From Mycobacterium xenopi (lineage in GTDB: Bacteria; Actinomycetota; Actinomycetes; Mycobacteriales; Mycobacteriaceae), in assembly GCF_009936235.1 (NCBI RefSeq), contig NZ_AP022314.1, positions 3,286,001-3,350,000 on the forward strand: DNA of 64,000 nt, read 5' to 3'. The notes under the pieces are model-generated. The model did not search any database. It was not told the DNA's origin and saw nothing but the letters and a program-made list of their open reading frames with translations. The first letter of the stretch is position 1. Each line of letters begins with the position of its first letter. Shown piece after piece: positions 8,101 through 17,759 of this stretch. Made by a program: the position numbers and the translations under genes.

Positions 8101-8554
8101 TACCCAAAAGTCTGGCAATTGTCAAAGGATTCAACTGATCTCACCAATCGGCATTATAGGCAACCCGGCCACGTCGCGAGAATTGGGGCGCGAAAGAAGC
8201 GGTTTTCACGTATTTCGAGACCTCACGCCTAAGTTGTACGTATCTGAGTAACTACTGGACGTCAGTACCTACGTAACTACATATTCGCATGTCATCGCAT
8301 ATACTGCACGACTGATATCCGCGTCCGAGGAAATCAGTATTCGATCAACAGTCACGCGCTTGTCATCGCCAATCCTCATATCACAGTATTGCGCGAGTGG
8401 TCGTTTCAGTCGTGCCTCTAAAAATCAATTTGTCGACCCACTGAATATGATTCCAATGCAAAGGCGGGTCGGTGCCACGGCGGTCGGAAACCCTGAAATG
8501 CGCCGGTGTTGATAAGCTGATTTAGCCCAGTCTGCGCAACGGAAGGTCCGCCCC
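8101..8554. other. AT-rich gap without a gene
   Basis: About 450 nt of visibly lower GC than the surroundings, containing no supportable reading frame. It has short repeats: TACGTA at 8237-8242 and 8270-8275, and GTAACTAC at 8248-8255 and 8273-8280, plus GACGTC between them. It separates the divergent genes at 7805-8044 (minus) and 8555-8884 (plus), so it should hold both promoters and is far longer than they need. It could also be an eroded insertion. Confidence 0.6.
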
Positions 8555-8884
8555 ATGAGCCATGCCGCCGACCGCTACGACGCCGGCGCCGAACGGTTCC
8601 GCGCCCCCGCGGCAGCCGCTGCATCGCCCACCTCATTGGACGGGGCCGAGGTCACCGAACGGCTCACCGCCATCCGGCAATCGCGGGGGCGGCGCACCCG
8701 ACGCACCGTCGACCTCACCGCGGCCCAGCACCGGGGTCTCGATATCTGGCAGCGAGAGGCAGCCGACCGTCTCGGACTGGCTCGCGTCACCGGACAAGAG
8801 GTCCTCAGCGCGCTTATCGACCAACTGCTGAACGACCGCCAGCTTTCGGCCCAAATCCTCCGGGCCATCCAGGCCCGGCGCTGA
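8555..8884 (+). CDS. Small basic protein, possible ParB-partner/RHH-type DNA-binding
   Basis: A 109-residue protein starting ATG 8555 after GGAAGG. A disordered Ala/Pro N-terminus of about 40 residues precedes RQSRGRRTRRTVDLTAAQHRGL and a helical C-terminus (TGQEVLSALIDQLLNDRQL). A basic strand followed by two helices resembles the small ribbon-helix-helix proteins coded next to parA on mycobacterial plasmids. No parA or mobility gene is nearby, so it may be an orphan from a transferred element. Specific function not identified. Confidence 0.6.
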   Translation: MSHAADRYDAGAERFRAPAAAAASPTSLDGAEVTERLTAIRQSRGRRTRRTVDLTAAQHRGLDIWQREAADRLGLARVTGQEVLSALIDQLLNDRQLSAQILRAIQARR

Positions 8885-8920
8885 CCGGCCCAGCGGCATG
8901 GCCAGCCCCTCTCCTGCTGC

Positions 8921-10267
8921 TCACCTTGTACCGGTCACCGCCCAGCGACCGGAAACAGAGCGAGGCCCGACAAAGGCCAGTCGCAGCACCATGAATGTCG
9001 TTAGCCCCGACCAGATTCCTGCCAACCCCCAACCGAACACCAGCGACAGCCAGATCAACGGCAGAAAGCCCGCCAACGCGCTCACCACGGTCGCGGTACG
9101 CATGAATCGCGCGTCGCCGGCACCCAGCAGCACCCCGTCGAGGCCGAAAACGGTTCCGGCAACCGGTAATTGGGCCACCAGAAACCACCACGGCACACCG
9201 ATGACGGCCAGCACCGCTGGGTCATCGGTGAATAGCCGCGGCAGAGCCGACGCGCCGAGGGCCAGCGGCGCGGCCAACGCGACGGCCGTGATCGCGGAAA
9301 ACATGGTCACCCGGCGCGCCACCGATTTGGCGTGCGAGACCTGGCTTGCCCCGAGCGCGGCCCCGACCAGTGCCTGCGCCGCGATGGCCAGCGAATCGAG
9401 AACCAGCGCAAGAAATTCCCACAACTGCAGCACGACCTGATGCGCCCCTAACGCGGCGGCACCGAACCGGGCCGCTACCGCCGCCGCGGACACAAAGCAC
9501 GCCTGAAAGGCCAGCGTTCGCACCACCAGGTCGCGGCCCATCACCAGCTGGGCCCGCAGCACGCCGCGGTCGATGCGCAACGGCACCCGTTCGGCCAGCA
9601 GTGCGCGGCCGAACAGCAGCGCCGCCAGCCACTGGCCGGCGAGGTTGGCCACCGCCGAACCGGCCAGCTCCAACCGCGGCAAGCCCAACCAGCCGTATAC
9701 CAACAACGGGCACAACAGCGCTGAAAGCCCAAACCCCGCAACCACATAGCGCAACGGCCGCACAGTATCCTGCACCCCGCGCAGCCAGCCGTTGCCCGCC
9801 AACGACACCAGAATTGCCGGCGCACCCAGGATCGCGATGCGCAGCCACGGCAACGCCGCCGTCGCAATCTCGGCGCGCGAGCCGACAACCGACACCACCG
9901 GCACAGCGACCGCCTCTACGACGATGACGATCAGCGCACCCAGGCCCAGCGCCAACCACGTCGCCTGAACACCTTCGGCCACTGCCGCGGCGCGGTCGCC
10001 GGCGCCGAAGTAGCGCGCCGAACGCGCCGTCGTGCCATACGACAAGAACGTCAGGTCCGAACCGACCAGGCCAAGTATCAGCGCACCGATCGCCAATCCG
10101 GCCAGGCTCACGGCACCCAGCCGGCCAACGACCGCCGTGTCGAACAACAAGTAGAGCGGTTCGGCGGCCAGCACACCCAACGCCGGCAGGGCCAAGCCAG
10201 CGATCTGCCGGCCACCGGCGCGCGCGTACTCGTCAGCCGAGCGCGGCGCACAGCGACGCGACAACAT
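8921..10267 (-). CDS. dinF: MATE-family efflux protein DinF
   Basis: Integral membrane protein of about 448 residues with some 12 hydrophobic segments, homologue of Rv2836c. It has MATE features: ALPALGVLAAEPLYLLFDTAVVG at the start and the repeated second half with AAVAARFGAAALGAHQVVLQLW. It probably exports cationic or organic substrates by antiport. I start at ATG 10267 (MLSRRCAPRS...), which overlaps nrnA by 35 nt; TTG 10264 is also possible. The M. tuberculosis protein starts about 8 residues further in. The frame extends to 10396, but that part is antiparallel to nrnA sense and unlike the family. Confidence 0.88.
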   Translation of the reverse strand: MLSRRCAPRSADEYARAGGRQIAGLALPALGVLAAEPLYLLFDTAVVGRLGAVSLAGLAIGALILGLVGSDLTFLSYGTTARSARYFGAGDRAAAVAEGVQATWLALGLGALIVIVVEAVAVPVVSVVGSRAEIATAALPWLRIAILGAPAILVSLAGNGWLRGVQDTVRPLRYVVAGFGLSALLCPLLVYGWLGLPRLELAGSAVANLAGQWLAALLFGRALLAERVPLRIDRGVLRAQLVMGRDLVVRTLAFQACFVSAAAVAARFGAAALGAHQVVLQLWEFLALVLDSLAIAAQALVGAALGASQVSHAKSVARRVTMFSAITAVALAAPLALGASALPRLFTDDPAVLAVIGVPWWFLVAQLPVAGTVFGLDGVLLGAGDARFMRTATVVSALAGFLPLIWLSLVFGWGLAGIWSGLTTFMVLRLAFVGPRSVSGRWAVTGTR

Positions 10268-11240
10268 CGGCCATCGAGCCGACGGTCGAGTACCCGGCCG
10301 CCAGCTTGTGTCCACCACCGCCGAACGTTGACGCGACCGCCGCCAGATCGACGGCCGCTTTCGCCCGCATGGACACCGACCACTGCTGCGGCTCAACCTC
10401 TTTCAACACGGCCGCCACTTCAGCTTCTTGCGTGGTGCGCACGATGTCGACGATGCTTTCAACTTCTTCTGGCCGCGCCTGAGTCCACTCCTGGTGCGCC
10501 ACAACCACATACACCAATCCGCGACCACCCACCGCGTCGGGCAGCAGCTGCGCCGAGCCCAGCACCCGCGACAGCATCCACAGCCAGGCGAACGGATGGG
10601 TGTCCAGCAGCATCCTGCTGACTGCGGCGTTGTCCACACCGAGCTCGACCAGGCGGGCCGCCAACCGGTGGGCGCGGGCAGTGGCCCAGCGAAATGACCC
10701 GGTATCGGTGATCAGCCCCGCGTACAGGCAGTGCGCCACGTCGACGTCGATCGGCTCACCCCACGCATCAAGCAGCTCAGCGACCAGCATTGTGGTGGAA
10801 TCCGCCGACGGGTCAACGTAATTCGCGGTGCCGAACAGCTGATTCGACGCGTGATGGTCGATGACCAGCAGCTGGCGTCCCGTTGTGGCCAGATCACCAA
10901 GCCCGCCCAGCCGGTTGAGGCTCGGAATGTCAACCGTGACGGCAACATCCACGTCGCGGCGCATGTCGTCCGGCTCCACCATCAGCCACCCGCCGGGCAG
11001 CGACCGCAGCGATTCCGGCAGCACGGCCGGTGCGGCAAAGCTCACCTGAACCTGTTTGCCGCAGCGGTCGAGCACCAAGGCCAGCGCCAGCCCCGCGCCG
11101 ATGGTGTCGGCGTCGGGAAAGACATGGCAGACAACGCCGATCGCGGAAGCGTCGGAGAGCACCTGCGCGGCGCCGGCGGCGTCGACGCGTCTGGCGTCGG
11201 AGACGAGGTCAGTCGTCGGGTCGGTCGTCGTCACCGACAT
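10233..11240 (-). CDS. nrnA: Bifunctional oligoribonuclease/PAP phosphatase NrnA (DHH family)
   Basis: Degrades nanoRNAs, cyclic-dinucleotide products and 3'-phosphoadenosine 5'-phosphate; homologue of Rv2837c. The 335-residue protein has the DHH motifs HVFPDADTIGAG, VTVDIPS and VIDHHASNQLFG, and the DHHA1 glycine-rich motif FGGGGHKLAAGY near the C-terminus. Start ATG 11240 (MSVTTTDP) matches the M. tuberculosis start region and overlaps rbfA by 32 nt. It belongs to the rimP-nusA-infB operon. Confidence 0.94.
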   Translation of the reverse strand: MSVTTTDPTTDLVSDARRVDAAGAAQVLSDASAIGVVCHVFPDADTIGAGLALALVLDRCGKQVQVSFAAPAVLPESLRSLPGGWLMVEPDDMRRDVDVAVTVDIPSLNRLGGLGDLATTGRQLLVIDHHASNQLFGTANYVDPSADSTTMLVAELLDAWGEPIDVDVAHCLYAGLITDTGSFRWATARAHRLAARLVELGVDNAAVSRMLLDTHPFAWLWMLSRVLGSAQLLPDAVGGRGLVYVVVAHQEWTQARPEEVESIVDIVRTTQEAEVAAVLKEVEPQQWSVSMRAKAAVDLAAVASTFGGGGHKLAAGYSTVGSMADVVASLCAALG

Positions 11241-11679
11241 CCTTAACATCCGGGTTCGTCCGGTACGGGTCGGGCTCCCCGGCCGGCTTGGCGCCCGATC
11301 GCACACGCGCCAAATCGGCGTCGGCGGCGCGGGCCCGGGCCAACAACTCCTCCATCCGCTGCGCGGTGTCGGATGCGGTGTCGCGGATGAACGTCAAAGT
11401 GGGGGTGAACCGCACACCGGTGCCGGCCCCGACCTTGGTGCGCAGCACTCCCTTTGCTCGTTCGAGCGCCGCGGCCGCACCGGCGTAATCCGGTGGCTCG
11501 TCGAGCGTGCGACCCATCACCGTGTAATACACGGTCGCGTCGTGCAGGTCGCCGGTCACCTTGGCGTCGACGATGGTCACCCCGGCCAGCCGCGGATCCT
11601 TGATCTCGTGCTCGATCGCCGAGGCGACGATCGTGACGATCCGCTTGGCCAGCCGGCGCGCCCGGGCCGGATCGGCCAT
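11209..11679 (-). CDS. rbfA: 30S ribosome-binding factor RbfA
   Basis: A 156-residue 16S rRNA maturation factor. The KH-like fold is represented by ARRLAKRIVTIVASAIEHEI and KDPRLAGVTIVDAKVTGDL, the latter typical of the family. The acidic C-terminal tail (KDVGDDDRPDD) is longer than in E. coli. The ATG shares one base with the infB stop (TGATG), so translation is coupled to IF-2. Confidence 0.95.
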   Translation of the reverse strand: MADPARARRLAKRIVTIVASAIEHEIKDPRLAGVTIVDAKVTGDLHDATVYYTVMGRTLDEPPDYAGAAAALERAKGVLRTKVGAGTGVRFTPTLTFIRDTASDTAQRMEELLARARAADADLARVRSGAKPAGEPDPYRTNPDVKDVGDDDRPDD

Positions 11680-14347
11680 CAGGCGCGTTCCTTTTGAACC
11701 AGCTCGTAGGTCTCGATGACGTCGCCTTCCTTGATGTCCGCGTAGCCCAGCGTCAGACCGCATTCGTAGCCGTCGCGGACCTCGGTGACGTCGTCCTTTT
11801 CCCGGCGCAGCGACTGCACGGTCAGGTTCTCGGCGACCACGATGTTGTCGCGCAGCAGCCGCGCCTTGGCGTTGCGCCGCACCGAGCCCGAGGTGACCAG
11901 GCAACCGGCGATCAGGCCGACCTTCGAGCTGCGGAACAGTGCCCGCACTTCGGCGCGGCCCAGCTGGACTTCCTCGTACACCGGCTTGAGCAGCCCGCGC
12001 AGCGCCTTCTCAATGTCGTCGATGGCCTGGTAGATCACCGAGTAGTAGCGGATCTCCACGCCCTCGCGGTTGGCCAGCTCGGTGGCCTTGCCCTCGGCGC
12101 GCACGTTGAAGCCGATGATGATGGCATCCGAGGCCGACGCCAGGTTGACGTTGGTCTCGGTGATCGCACCGACACCGCGGTCGATGACCCGCAGCGCCAC
12201 CTCGTCGTCGACCCGGATGCCCATCAGCGCCTCTTCCAGGGCCTCGACCGTACCGGCGTTGTCGCCCTTGAGGATCAGGTTGAGCTGGCTGGTTTCCTTC
12301 AGCGCCGAATCCAGGTCCTCCAGCGATATCCGCTTGCGCGCCCGCGCGGCCAGCGCGTTGCGCTTGCGGGCGCTGCGCCGGTCGGCGATTTGGCGGGCGA
12401 TGCGGTCCTCGTCGACGACCAGGAAGTTGTCACCGGCGCCGGGCACCGACGTGAACCCGATGACCTGCACCGGCCGCGACGGCAACGCCGCCTCGACGTC
12501 CTCGCCGTGCTCGTCGACCATGCGGCGCACCCGGCCGTACGCGTCGCCGGCCACCACCGAGTCGCCGACGTGCAGGGTGCCGCGCTGCACCAGCACGGTG
12601 GCCACCGGGCCGCGGCCGCGGTCCAACTGCGCCTCGATCACCACGCCCTGCGCTTCCATGTCGGGGTTGGCGCGCAGGTCCAGCGCGGCGTCGGCGGTCA
12701 GCAGCACCGCCTCCAGAAGCTGGTCGATGTTGGTGCCCTGCTTGGCGGAGATGTCGACGAACATGGTGTCGCCGCCGAATTCCTCTGGCACCAAACCATA
12801 TTCGGTTAGCTGCCCGCGGATCTTGGCCGGGTCGGCACCCTCCTTGTCGATCTTGTTGACTGCCACCACGATCGGCACCTCGGCGGCCTGCGCGTGGTTG
12901 ATGGCCTCCACCGTCTGCGGCATGACACCGTCGTCGGCGGCCACTACCAGGATCGCGATGTCGGTGGCCTTGGCACCGCGGGCGCGCATGGCCGTGAATG
13001 CCTCGTGACCGGGAGTGTCGATGAACGTGATCGGCCGCTCGACACCGTCATGCTCGACCGACACCTGATAGGCGCCGATGTGCTGGGTGATGCCGCCGGC
13101 CTCGGCCTCGCGGACGTTGGTCTTGCGGATGGTGTCCAGCAGCCGGGTCTTCCCGTGGTCGACGTGACCCATGACGGTCACGACCGGCGGACGCACCCGC
13201 AGGTCCTCTTCGGTGCCCTCGTCCTCGCCGTAGCTCAGGTCGAACGACTCCAGCAGCTCACGGTCTTCGTCTTCCGGGCTGACGACCTGGACGTTGTAGT
13301 TCATTTCGCTGCCGAGCAGCTCGAGCGTTTCGTCGCCGACCGACTGGGTGGCGGTGACCATCTCGCCCAGGTTGAACAGCGCCTGCACCAGCGCGGCCGG
13401 GTTGGCGTCGATCTTCTCGGCGAAATCCGACAGCGACGCACCGCGGGCCAGCCGGATCGTCTCACCGTTGCCGTGCGGCAGCCGAATGCCGCCGACGACC
13501 GGCGCCTGCATCGAGTCGTATTCCTGGCGCTTCTGCCGCTTGCTCTTGCGACCGCGCTTGGGAGCGCCACCGGGACGGCCGAACGCACCGGCAGCGCCGC
13601 CGCGTTGCCCGGGCCGCCGCCGGCCCCGGGACGACCGCGGAAACCGCCGGCGGGCGGGGCACCGACCCCACCACGGTATGGACCACCGCCCCCGCCGGCG
13701 CGACCGCCGGTCGGGATTCCCGTTCGGCCGCCGGGAGCGGGCCGCGGCACACCCGGACGGGGCGGGCGCCCTTGTCCGGCAGCAGGCCCGCCGGGGCGTG
13801 GCGGCATGCTGCCCGGTGACACACCGGGACGCGGTGCCCCGGGCCGGGCAACGCCGGGACGGGGAACCTGCGGCCGCGGAATGGGCCGCTCGACCGGTTG
13901 CGCGGTCGAAAACGGGTTGTTGCCGACGCGCGGCGTGCGGATCCCCGGCTTGGGTCCCGGGCTGGGCCGTGGCCCGGGTGTCGGCGGACGTGTCGCGCTG
14001 GGAGACTCGGCGGGAGGAGCCGCGGACGCCGCGGGCGGCTCGGCTGCGGCCGGTTCAGCCGGCTTGCGAGCGGCGGTTTTCGCGGGTGCGGCCGCTACGC
14101 CGCCGTCACCGGCGGCCTTGGTGGCCTCGGCAGCCGCTTTGCCGTTGCCCGCGGCCTTATCCGCTGCCTTCTCGGCGGCGGCCTTTCCGCCGCCGAAGGA
14201 CTCCCGAAGCCGACGCGCGACGGGTGCTTCCACCGTCGACGACGCCGATTTGACGAATTCACCCTGCTCGCTTAGCCGGGCGAGAACTTCCTTGCTGGTA
14301 ACACCGAGTTCCTTGGCCAACTCGTGTACGCGGGCCTTGCCTGCCAC
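11679..14347 (-). CDS. infB: Translation initiation factor IF-2, frame interrupted in this sequence
   Basis: Places initiator tRNA on the 30S subunit. N-terminus MAGKARVHELAKELGV is the IF2_N domain. A long Pro/Gly/Ala-rich linker follows, then the GTPase domain (GHVDHGKT, DTPGHEAF, NKIDK) and domains II-IV. The frame breaks within 13608-13626: the first part ends in GRPGAGGGPG and the next frame resumes at PGQRGGAAGAFGRPGGAPKRG. One added base restores 889 codons. IF-2 is essential, so I take this as a base-call loss in GC-rich repeat DNA. Alternatively the downstream frame could start at ATG 13511 and make a short form. Confidence 0.9.
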
Positions 14348-14413
14348 TACTTCTCCTGTCCATGAGGCGACAGCGGTGGTGGGCCGCGCCTCGGGTTTAG
14401 CTATGACGCATGG

Positions 14414-14794
14414 TCATTGGGACTTCACGGTGTGCTCATGTTCTTTGGTACCTGTTCTGTTGCCGGGTGAGTCGAGCGTACTCAGAGATTCCAAGTGCTC
14501 GACCACCGCGGAGGTGTCCGGTGAACCGGCGATGCGCAGCGCTCGGGCGAAAGCTCGCCGCCGGATCGCTTCCCGCGCGCATTGCGGGTCGGGATGCAGC
14601 CATGCACCCCGCCCCGGAAGGCTACCCGCTGGGTCAACGATCACGGCGTATTCGCCGTTCCCGGTCGACACAGCGACCACGCGAAGCAGTTCGACGGCCA
14701 ACTCTCGCTTTCGGCAGCCGACACACGTTCGCACCGGCCCATCGGTGCGCCGATGCCTGCGCGCATCGGTCGCCGAAGTCTCGCGCTGGATCAC
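14414..14794 (-). CDS. YlxR family RNA-binding protein
   Basis: A 126-residue protein homologous to Rv2840c. The YlxR core is visible: RTCVGCRKRELAVELLRVV, a VDPAGSLPGRGAWLHPDPQC segment and RRRAFARAL. The family binds RNA or RNase P and sits between nusA and infB in many bacteria. It is followed by infB after 66 nt. ATG 14794 is used; the first 17 residues are poorly conserved. Confidence 0.9.
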   Translation of the reverse strand: MIQRETSATDARRHRRTDGPVRTCVGCRKRELAVELLRVVAVSTGNGEYAVIVDPAGSLPGRGAWLHPDPQCAREAIRRRAFARALRIAGSPDTSAVVEHLESLSTLDSPGNRTGTKEHEHTVKSQ

Positions 14795-14842
14795 GGCTCA
14801 GTCTACCGTCATCGAACCGTCAGTCAGAACCACCCGGCCAAG

Positions 14843-15904
14843 CTAGCCCACTTCAAGATCGTCGGCGTCGGGCAGCTGCGGGCGCGTGGTAGAGGGGCGG
14901 TCCAAGTAGAACACCGCGGTGGAGGCGATGTCGTCATGCCGGGGCTGGTAGCGCCCCCGCGACTTCCACCCGAGCGCTTGGATGTCCACCCGCAGCTCAG
15001 CGTGGAAGTGAATGGGGTCCAGCAGGTGCCAGCGGTACATGCCGAACCGCTGCTGGCTGCGGTACAGGCCGTCGGGACGGATGATCTGGTGCAGGCCGAG
15101 GAACGGTGTCGAGTACGCGGTGTAGCCCTGGCCGGGCACGTCGAAGTTCCAGGCGCCGCCGAAATAGTCCTCGGTGCCGGTGCCGCAGATCGTGGGAAAC
15201 TTCTCGTCGCCGTCGAAGTAGAACTTGACCTCGCCCTCGCCCCACCAGCCGGGGCGGTTGACACCCCAGGCGAGGTAGGTGCCCACATACTTGCCCGCCC
15301 CCCGGACCCGGTCGAGGATCGGGTGCACGGTGCCGACCGCGAGCGGGTTGCTGCGGTGGAACTGGCTGTGCAGGTAGCCGGCGCCGGTGACGTCGACGTC
15401 GATCTCGTAGCTGATCTGGTAATAGACGGCAACGGGGTGCGACGCGCGGTTCTCCAGCGTCAGCCGGGCGTGCCGCGGGGCGGGCATCGGCCAATAGCTG
15501 TTGAAGCCGCCGTGCGGGTTCACCGCGACCGGCACCGAGGACAGCTGGGCGAACTCACACCAGCCCTGCCCGAAGAAATCGCCGAGCGGGACCTCGACCG
15601 CGGGCTCCTCGGCGCGGTCCCAGTAGCAGCGCAAGATCAGGCTGCGCCAGTGGCTGCGATCCGTGGTCAGCCAGATGTGCGTGATCAGCGCCGGTCCCTC
15701 GATGCCGGCCAGCTCGAACGTGGTGTGCCCGTCGACGTGGACGCTCGGTGAGATCTTCCACCCCGGCCCCAGGTCGGCCGCGCAGGCCGCGCCGGTGCCG
15801 TCGGCGGCGCGGGCGCCGCCGCCCTTGGCTCCGTCGAAGTTCTCCGGGCTGATGGACCGAGACTGGGCGCCGCTCAACCGTGCCAGCGAACGCAGATCGA
15901 TCAT
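14843..15904 (-). CDS. DUF2961/GH172-family glycoside hydrolase-like protein
   Basis: A 353-residue protein from ATG 15904, 13 nt after the nusA stop. DUF2961 motifs include HIWLTTDRSHWRSLILRCYWD, FDGDEKFPTICGTGTEDYFG and LDPIHFHAELR. DUF2961 enzymes form family GH172, which includes fructofuranosidases and exo-acting D-arabinofuranosidases that attack mycobacterial arabinan. Glu223/Glu225 and Glu245 lie where the catalytic pair is expected (inference). No signal peptide is seen, so it would act in the cytoplasm unless exported another way. M. tuberculosis has no gene here: it is an insertion into a conserved operon. Confidence 0.85.
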   Translation of the reverse strand: MIDLRSLARLSGAQSRSISPENFDGAKGGGARAADGTGAACAADLGPGWKISPSVHVDGHTTFELAGIEGPALITHIWLTTDRSHWRSLILRCYWDRAEEPAVEVPLGDFFGQGWCEFAQLSSVPVAVNPHGGFNSYWPMPAPRHARLTLENRASHPVAVYYQISYEIDVDVTGAGYLHSQFHRSNPLAVGTVHPILDRVRGAGKYVGTYLAWGVNRPGWWGEGEVKFYFDGDEKFPTICGTGTEDYFGGAWNFDVPGQGYTAYSTPFLGLHQIIRPDGLYRSQQRFGMYRWHLLDPIHFHAELRVDIQALGWKSRGRYQPRHDDIASTAVFYLDRPSTTRPQLPDADDLEVG

Positions 15905-15917
15905 GCCGGTGCCCGGG

Positions 15918-16961
15918 CTAGCGGTCGTGGGCCATCCCGTGGCTGGCGCCGTGCTCGGGTTGAGGCGCCGGATGTGACGGCGTATCACCCCGGATGTCGA
16001 TACGCCAGCCGGTAAGCCGCGCCGCCAGCCGGGCGTTCTGCCCCTCCTTGCCGATGGCCAGCGACAACTGGAAATCAGGCACCACTACCCGGGCGGCCCG
16101 CGCCGCCTGGTCGATGACCGTGACCGAGACCACCTTCGCCGGTGATAACGCGTTGGCGACGAAACGCGCCGGATCCTCGTCGTAGTCGATGATGTCGATC
16201 TTTTCCCCGGAAAGCTCGCTCATCACGTTGCGCACCCGCTGGCCCATCGGGCCGATGCAAGCACCTTTGGCGTTCAGGCCCGGAACGTTGGATTTCACGG
16301 CAATTTTCGAGCGGTGACCGGCTTCGCGGGCCACGGCGACGATCTCCACCGACCCGTCGGAGATCTCGGGAACTTCCAGTGCAAACAGTTTGCGCACCAA
16401 GTTCGGGTGGGTGCGCGACAACGTGATCAGCGGCTCGCGAATGCCGCGGGTGACGCCGACCACGTAACAGCGCAGCCGGTTGCCGTGCTCGTAGACCTCG
16501 CCGGGAACCTGTTCGGCGGCCGGGATCACGCCCTCGGAGCCCTTTGTCTCACTGCCCAGCCGGACCACGACCAGGCCGCGAGCGTTGGCGCGGCTGTCAC
16601 GCTGGATCACTCCGGCGACGATCTCGCCCTCGCGGGTGGAGAACTCGCCGTAGTTGCGCTCGTTCTCGGCGTCGCGCAGCCGCTGCAGGATCACCTGACG
16701 CGCGGTGGTCGCCGCGATCCGGCCGAAACCCTCGGGAGTGTCGTCCCATTCGCTGATGACGTTGCCGTCGGCATCGGTTTCGCGGGCGATCACCCGTACC
16801 GCACCGGTTTTGCGGTCGATGTCGATACGCGCGTCGGGCTGATGCCCTTCGGTGTGCCGGTAGGCGGTCAGCAGCGCGGATTTGATGGTTTCGACCACGA
16901 CATCCACCGAAATGCCTTTGTCCGCTTCGATCGCGTGCAGCGCGGCCATGTCGATGTTCAT
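15918..16961 (-). CDS. nusA: Transcription termination/antitermination protein NusA
   Basis: A 347-residue RNA polymerase-binding factor, same length as M. tuberculosis NusA. N-terminal domain from MNIDMAALHAIEADKGISVD, an S1 domain around REGEIVAGVIQRDSR, and KH domains with GACIGPMGQRVRNV and SLAIGKEGQNARLAARLTGW. It lacks the C-terminal acidic repeats of E. coli, as usual in actinobacteria. Follows rimP by 49 nt. Confidence 0.97.
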   Translation of the reverse strand: MNIDMAALHAIEADKGISVDVVVETIKSALLTAYRHTEGHQPDARIDIDRKTGAVRVIARETDADGNVISEWDDTPEGFGRIAATTARQVILQRLRDAENERNYGEFSTREGEIVAGVIQRDSRANARGLVVVRLGSETKGSEGVIPAAEQVPGEVYEHGNRLRCYVVGVTRGIREPLITLSRTHPNLVRKLFALEVPEISDGSVEIVAVAREAGHRSKIAVKSNVPGLNAKGACIGPMGQRVRNVMSELSGEKIDIIDYDEDPARFVANALSPAKVVSVTVIDQAARAARVVVPDFQLSLAIGKEGQNARLAARLTGWRIDIRGDTPSHPAPQPEHGASHGMAHDR

Positions 16962-17010
16962 CAGCGCCGCTCCTCCTCACCGCCACGCTGTGCCTCGTCG
17001 CTGGCGTGGT

Positions 17011-17550
17011 TCATGTTGCGGCCTCCGTTCCCGCACACCCACCCGTGGTCGCCAACTCCAACTCTCGTTGGGCGGGTGGCGAAAACTCGACCTGCACAAC
17101 CGCTTTCGCGATTTCATCGAGCGCCAGCTCGCGCACCGTCCAATCGCGGTTACGGTCGTCACGGACGACGAGCCTGATCGTGTCGCCGCGCGTCTCGCCG
17201 ACCCGGCCGACCAGCTGCGATCCGTCCGTCAACGTCAAGTGGACCTTACGCCCACGCGCCCGGCGGAAGTGTTTCTCGCTGGTCAGCGGCCGGCCCACCC
17301 CGGGCGAACTGACCTCCAGCACGTATTGACCCCGGATCCTGTCGACCCCGTCCAGCAATCTCGACGCGGCCCGCGACAGCGCCGTGATCGTGTCCAGGTC
17401 GAGCGGCTCGTCGCCGTCGGCGATGACCATGATGCGGGGCGGACGGCGCCGAGTGTCGATGACGACATCTTCGATCTCGTAGCCGGCGCGCGCGAACTCC
17501 CCATCGAGTAGCTCGATCACCTCAGTCTGCGAAGGTAGCCCGGTGGCCAC
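17011..17550 (-). CDS. rimP: Ribosome maturation factor RimP
   Basis: A 179-residue protein needed for 30S assembly and the first gene of the nusA-infB operon. Family motifs: YEIEDVVIDTRRRPPRIMV, LDLDTITALSR and YVLEVSSPGVGRPLTSEKHF. GTG 17550 (VATGLPSQTEV) is chosen because it has GAGGAG upstream and matches the M. tuberculosis start; an ATG at 17661 would add 37 low-complexity residues. Confidence 0.93.
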   Translation of the reverse strand: MATGLPSQTEVIELLDGEFARAGYEIEDVVIDTRRRPPRIMVIADGDEPLDLDTITALSRAASRLLDGVDRIRGQYVLEVSSPGVGRPLTSEKHFRRARGRKVHLTLTDGSQLVGRVGETRGDTIRLVVRDDRNRDWTVRELALDEIAKAVVQVEFSPPAQRELELATTGGCAGTEAAT

Positions 17551-17759
17551 GGCGAGCTCCTCATCTTGAGTTGTCCGGTCATCGCTGGGTGTCGCCGGCG
17601 GGGCGGCTCCGGCGACCCTCCGGCGCGCATCAGTCGGCGTTCCAGGGGAATCAGCTACCAACGATACGCCAGGAAACGCGTCTCAGCGGCCAGCGCCGCT
17701 GGCGGGCCCACTATTCGTCCGGCGTCTGAGCCGCCAGCGCCCAATGGCAGGATGTTGCT

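Noticed and set aside
8921..9440. 180-codon plus-strand frame at 8898-9440
   Set aside because: Antisense to the conserved dinF membrane segments, with no recognisable content.
12894..14846. 650-codon open frame antisense to infB and ylxR
   Set aside because: GC-rich codon bias opens the opposite strand; its translation is low-complexity Pro/Gly/Ser, and the minus strand carries clear IF-2 domains.
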